Source: Ignavibacteria bacterium (GTDB lineage Bacteria > Bacteroidota > Ignavibacteria > Ignavibacteriales > SURF-24). Taken from it: a stretch of 64,000 nucleotides of DNA. A program made the position numbers and the translations under genes. The notes beneath the pieces were generated by a model that worked only from the letters and a program-made list of their open reading frames with translations, ran no database searches and had not been told where the DNA came from. Where the stretch lies: the NCBI GenBank assembly GCA_025612245.1, contig JAAXKQ010000008.1:114609-178608 (forward strand), given 5' to 3'. Shown piece by piece: positions 60,597-64,000 of the stretch; positions within the stretch are counted from its first letter, which is position 1; each line of letters begins with the position of its first letter.

Positions 60597-60626
60597 CCCG
60601 GCTCACTAAAAGAGGGGAGAGCCGGG
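60597..60626 (-). terminator. Terminator after the epimerase gene
   Basis: CCCGGCTC (60597-60604) pairs with GAGCCGGG (60619-60626). On the minus strand the stem is followed by CTTTTAAG. Located 22 bases after the leftward stop. Confidence 0.65.
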
Positions 60627-60647
60627 ACTCAAAAAAAGCAGAAAGCC

Positions 60648-61604
60648 TTAGGCCTGCTCTTGTGTGAATTCATGCACAAAATAGGAAATGGTCTCCTTTA
60701 AGCCGTCCATCAGGTTAAAGCCCGGCTTAAAGCCCAGTCCTTCAACGGTATCTTTAATTGAGGCCAGGCTGTGCTTTATATCTCCCGGCCTTTCTTCCTC
60801 AAAAACAATCCTGCTTTGGCTAGAGGTTTCCCTTATTATTAGTTCAGCCAGCTCTTTAATAGTAATAGCCGAACCGTTTGCAACGTTATATACCCCGTGC
60901 GCTTCAGGCTTTGTGGCCGCGGCCACGTTGGCATTTACAACATCCTTTACAAAAACAAAGTCGCGCGTCTGCATCCCGTCGCCATAAATGGTTATGGGCT
61001 CGTTTTTAAGAGCCTTGCTGACAAAGATCGGAATTGCCGCCGCGTACTGGCTCTGCGGATCCTGCCGGGGCCCGAATACGTTAAAATACCTTAATGATAC
61101 CGCCCCGAGCTTAAAGCTTTCACGGTACATCTCCAGGTAGTACTCACCATCCAGCTTTGTAATGCCGTAGGGACTCTTAGGCATGGGGCGCATGGAGGTA
61201 AGCTTCGGGCTTTCCGGATTATCGCCATATACGGCTGCAGAGCTGGAGTGGACAACCTTCCTTACATTATGTTCACGTGCCGCATCAAGAACGTTTATAA
61301 GCCCCTTTACGTTAATTTCAACGCATTCCATCGGTTTGTCTACCGATTCAGGAACCGATATCATGGCAGCCAGATGGTGAACATAGCTTGCATTCTCAAG
61401 AACCGAAAAAACAAGATCCCTGTCGGTTATGCTCCCGCGATGGAAAACTATCCCCGGAAACAAAGCCACATTTTTAAGGTGCCCCGACCTTAAATTGTCG
61501 ATCACATGTACCTCTGCACCCCTGCCGATCCAGTATTCCGCAATATGGCTTCCGATGAAGCCGGCACCTCCGGTTATAACCACTTTTAAGTTATCCACAT
61601 TCAA
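60648..61604 (-). CDS. NAD-dependent sugar-nucleotide epimerase/dehydratase
   Basis: A 318-residue extended SDR enzyme of the GalE/WbpP type. NAD-binding GGAGFIGSH is at 12-20, the catalytic Tyr146 and Lys150 are in SPYGITK, and the Ser triplet is near 120-122. RYFNVFGPRQDP and the substrate-loop PITIYGDGMQTRDFVFVKDVV match UDP-hexose 4-epimerases. The exact sugar is unknown; a cell-surface polysaccharide role is likely. It is a single gene, immediately left of the origin region. Confidence 0.92.
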   Translation of the reverse strand: MNVDNLKVVITGGAGFIGSHIAEYWIGRGAEVHVIDNLRSGHLKNVALFPGIVFHRGSITDRDLVFSVLENASYVHHLAAMISVPESVDKPMECVEINVKGLINVLDAAREHNVRKVVHSSSAAVYGDNPESPKLTSMRPMPKSPYGITKLDGEYYLEMYRESFKLGAVSLRYFNVFGPRQDPQSQYAAAIPIFVSKALKNEPITIYGDGMQTRDFVFVKDVVNANVAAATKPEAHGVYNVANGSAITIKELAELIIRETSSQSRIVFEEERPGDIKHSLASIKDTVEGLGFKPGFNLMDGLKETISYFVHEFTQEQA

Positions 61605-62011
61605 CCCCAGAAATTTTTGAGTAAAAGAGATTCCTTTTTCAGGAAAGATGAATTCAGGAAATATATAAAATTTTATCTTATTCCGGCATAATAACTTACA
61701 TAATTTTCTTAATAATTAATTTGCACAGGCAGAAAAATCTATCTATTTTTCATTCCCCCAAAGAATGTTAATAAGTGTGGATAACTTGTGAATAACTTTT
61801 TAACGTGAAACCGTTTCACATACTCAATGATACACAGATCACATTTTGAAAATGTGGATAACTGTGGGTGAAACCAAGAGAGTGTCTGTAAATGCTTATT
61901 TTTCAATAACTTAACTTTTCCACATTAATGTGGATAACTTGTTGACAATTTGTGAGGGAATGTGGAAAAACGTCAGAATCTTTAGAATTTTCAATCTTTA
62001 ACCCATTTTAA
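61605..62011. other. oriC, left part: DnaA-box cluster upstream of dnaA
   Basis: 407 bases without a gene. Perfect DnaA boxes (TGTGGATAA) are at 61776-61784, 61853-61861 and 61929-61937, with a variant TGTGAATAA at 61787-61795, all in one orientation. AT-rich sequence lies at 61640-61740. It should include the dnaA promoter, which is probably autoregulated by DnaA. Confidence 0.85.
61805..61819. promoter_or_regulatory. Perfect palindrome with swapped parS half-sites
   Basis: GTGAAAC-C-GTTTCAC. The two 7-base halves are those of parS in reversed order and separated by one base. It lies between DnaA boxes. It may be a binding site for another origin protein; ParB binding is not expected from the order. 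Confidence 0.45.
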
Positions 62012-63436
62012 ATGTTAATAACTATGAATCAAGCCGAACCGTTTGCGCAGGAAGCCGTAAGTAGCGATCCTAAAATAATTTGGAAAGAGTGCCTGAAAGT
62101 CATCAAGGAAAACGTTCCATTTATTACCTACAACACCTGGTTCCTGCCCATCAAACCGCTCTACCTGGAAAACCTTACGCTGAAGATACAGGTGCCCAAC
62201 AATTTCTTTATTGAGTGGATTGATGAACACTATAATACACTGATTAACAAGACAATACGACAAATAATTGGCGCCGAAGCAAAGCTGGCTTATGTAATCT
62301 CGGAAGAAAATGAAATTCCCGAGATTGAACTGGGCAAGGAAGCCCCGGAAAAACCGGAACCTGTCATAAAAAATGTCCCTGAAACGGAACAAAAACCTCC
62401 TTTTGAATCCTATCTCAACAACCGTTATACATTCGATAACTTTATAAAAGGGGAAGGCAACCAGCTGGCACGCGCGGCTGCTATTGCAATCGGCGACAAC
62501 CCGGGCGAAACTTCCTTTAACCCGCTTTTTATTTACGGCGGCGTGGGACTCGGAAAAACACACCTCATACAGGCAATAGGAAACAAGATACTCAGCAACT
62601 TCCCCCATAAAAGAGTCATTTACCTTTCCTCAGACATTTTTACAGTGGAATTCGTCGAAGCCATACAGTCCAATAAGGTGAACGAATTCTCTAACTTCTA
62701 CAAAAGCATGGACGCGCTCATCATAGACGATATACAGTTCCTCATAAATAAGGAAAAAACGCAGGACCTGTTCTTCCATATATTTAATACGCTTCACCAG
62801 TCTGGCAAACAGATCATCCTTTCCAGCGATAAACCGCCGAAAGACCTGAAAGGCTTAAACGAAAGGCTTATTTCGCGCTTTCAATGGGGGCTTACGGCTG
62901 ATGTCCAGCCGCCAGACTTTGAAACCAGAATTGCCATATTAAAGAAAAAAAGCGAAAACTACGGCATCAGCCTCTCTCCGGAAATATTGGAATATATCGC
63001 CATAAATATCACTTCCAACATTCGTGAGCTTGAAGGCTGCCTGATTAAACTCCTTGCAAATGCCTCACTGAGCTCTAAAGAGATCAATATAGAGCTTGCA
63101 AAGAAGACTGTACGGGAAATTGCAACCGACAGGAAGGTCAATATTTCCATAGAATACATCACAAAAATCGTCTGCGAAACCCTGAACGTCGAAGAAGACA
63201 AGCTCCGCGACAAAAACCGCAAAAAAGAGGTCGTACAGGCGCGCATGATTGCCATGTACCTCTCGAAAAAGCTCACAAAGTCCTCTCTTAAGACCATAGG
63301 ACTGCACTTTGGGGGCAGGGACCATTCGACGGTAATTCATGCCTTTACGAGCATGGAGCAGCTGATGGACGAGGACCAGACGCTCAAGGAGACTGTGGAC
63401 TCGATTAAGAACAAAATCGAAATGAGCGTGTCTTAA
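62012..63436 (+). CDS. dnaA: Chromosomal replication initiator DnaA
   Basis: A 474-residue initiator. Domain I is at about 15-90 (WKECLKVIKENVPFITYNTW), followed by a short charged linker. AAA+ domain III has Walker A GGVGLGKT at 176-183 and Walker B IIDDIQFL. Domain IV has the DnaA signature LHFGGRDHSTVIHA, which contacts the boxes. No ribosome site is evident; an ATG four codons in (MNQAEPF) is an alternative start. DnaA boxes flank the gene on both sides and dnaN follows. Confidence 0.97.
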   Translation: MLITMNQAEPFAQEAVSSDPKIIWKECLKVIKENVPFITYNTWFLPIKPLYLENLTLKIQVPNNFFIEWIDEHYNTLINKTIRQIIGAEAKLAYVISEENEIPEIELGKEAPEKPEPVIKNVPETEQKPPFESYLNNRYTFDNFIKGEGNQLARAAAIAIGDNPGETSFNPLFIYGGVGLGKTHLIQAIGNKILSNFPHKRVIYLSSDIFTVEFVEAIQSNKVNEFSNFYKSMDALIIDDIQFLINKEKTQDLFFHIFNTLHQSGKQIILSSDKPPKDLKGLNERLISRFQWGLTADVQPPDFETRIAILKKKSENYGISLSPEILEYIAINITSNIRELEGCLIKLLANASLSSKEINIELAKKTVREIATDRKVNISIEYITKIVCETLNVEEDKLRDKNRKKEVVQARMIAMYLSKKLTKSSLKTIGLHFGGRDHSTVIHAFTSMEQLMDEDQTLKETVDSIKNKIEMSVS

Positions 63437-63867
63437 AATTAGTGGACCATAAGTAAAAAGCAGGGAAGAGCCTTCTTTCTGAAGGCTGAAACTATCCCAT
63501 AAAAATTGCCCTTTTTGTAAATTTTTTGTGTGAATTTAGGCCCGATTTAGTGTGGATAAGCTGTGGATAAATAGTGGAAACCGTGTGGATAAAACAGCCC
63601 TTATTCACACAGTGTTGAGAACTCAAAGTTAGCCCTTAGTTATCCACATTTTAAAATGCCGAAAAAAGCCGAATCTAAGCTAAAAATGCGGCATTTTGAG
63701 TTATCAACATATTAACACTATTATTAAATTTATTAATAATATTTAAAAATAAAATAATAATAAATATAAGCGTGTTGATTGTTGATAAACTGACGTGATA
63801 CCTCATAATTCGCATTGAAAATGAGGTGAAAAAATGATATTTTTACACTTTAATTTGGAGAAAAATA
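63437..63867. other. oriC, right part: DnaA boxes and AT-rich unwinding region
   Basis: 431 bases between dnaA and dnaN. Perfect boxes TGTGGATAA are at 63551-63559, 63562-63570 and 63584-63592, with an inverted TTATCCACA at 63640-63648 and a variant TTATTCACA at 63601-63609. They are followed by an extremely AT-rich stretch (about 63705-63770) built of TTATTAA/AATAATA elements, the likely duplex-unwinding element. The dnaN promoter lies at the right end. Confidence 0.88.
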
Positions 63868-64000
63868 ATGGAATTTAAGGTAAACAGTAAGTCACTGGAA
63901 AAACTGCTGACGAAGATAATTCCGGCCGTCCCTAACCGCACACCGATGCCTATCCTGGAGAACTTTTTATTCGACTTAAAGGACGGATTGCTTACCATTT
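63868..64000 (+). CDS. dnaN: DNA polymerase III beta clamp, N-terminal fragment (cut by window edge)
   Basis: The first 44 codons of DnaN: MEFKVNSKSLEKLLTKII, then PAVPNRTPMPILENFLFDL, the standard opening of the sliding clamp. GGAG precedes the ATG by about 9 bases. Its position after dnaA and the AT-rich region is the usual dnaA-dnaN order. Confidence 0.93.
   Translation, partial: MEFKVNSKSLEKLLTKIIPAVPNRTPMPILENFLFDLKDGLLTI

Overview
The window looks like chromosome from an anaerobic or facultatively anaerobic member of the Bacteroidota/Ignavibacteriota side of the tree. This is an inference from gene content: a long Bacteroidota-type IspG, many secreted proteins ending their signal peptide in -FAQ or -AQ, a CarboxypepD_reg-like protein, GH20, M64 and C45 secreted hydrolases, and promoter-like TAnnTTTG (-7) motifs. 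It also carries an HdrABC/Flx electron-transfer operon typical of strict anaerobes. No rRNA or tRNA genes were found. The right end contains dnaA, the start of dnaN and clusters of DnaA boxes, so it is the replication origin region.

Layout. 0-4.6 kb: end of an MFS transporter, a small unknown gene, a membrane-anchored amidase, a secreted CarboxypepD_reg-like protein and an SPFH/stomatin protein. 4.8-11.7 kb: one leftward operon, hdrC-hdrB-hdrA-flxD-flxC-flxB-flxA. Its order and cofactor motifs match the NADH dehydrogenase/heterodisulfide-reductase complexes that bifurcate electrons. 12.1-20.6 kb: ABM-like protein, glycogen phosphorylase, secreted TPR protein coupled to clpX, a secreted family of unknown function often mislabelled asparagine synthetase B, and an FAH-family enzyme. 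20.6-24.8 kb: leftward ruvC-ruvA and recJ-yebC, headed by the RNase P RNA gene. 25.2-28.4 kb: a metal-binding lipoprotein and a heavy-metal P-type ATPase. Between them lies a decayed IS200-like/RAYT transposase flanked by inverted REP-like palindromes.

28.5-33.1 kb: zinc-ribbon coiled-coil protein and Nif3-like protein (with an attenuator-like hairpin directly before its start), ispG and a DJ-1/PfpI protein. 33.4-41.6 kb: GH20 hexosaminidase, a DUF1761-like membrane protein, a cyclic-nucleotide-binding-domain/aspartate ammonia-lyase fusion, FKBP lipoprotein, cytoplasmic L-asparaginase and a secreted Ntn hydrolase. The asparaginase and the fused aspartase together would take asparagine to fumarate. 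41.7-49.3 kb: rlmD, a methyltransferase and the leftward set mnmE-mnmG-rsmG-murQ, with two perfect parS sites bracketing mnmE. 49.3-50.3 kb: a gene-free island of unrelated GC hairpins joined by repeated linkers. 50.3-61.6 kb: clpB, VUT-family transporter, M64 peptidase, a yceI-nitroreductase-pirin-marR stress cluster behind overlapping palindromic operators, an OB-fold-like lipoprotein, an orphan REC-PAS-histidine kinase and a sugar-nucleotide epimerase. 61.6-64 kb: bipartite oriC around dnaA, then dnaN.

Strongest leads: (1) the Hdr-Flx operon; (2) the CNB-aspartase fusion, whose ligand pocket has His where the cAMP-phosphate-binding Arg is expected; (3) the REP-flanked RAYT remnant and the separate hairpin island; (4) the parS pair and bipartite oriC; (5) the terminator-like hairpin just before the Nif3 start codon. 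All calls come from reading the sequence; no database search was run.
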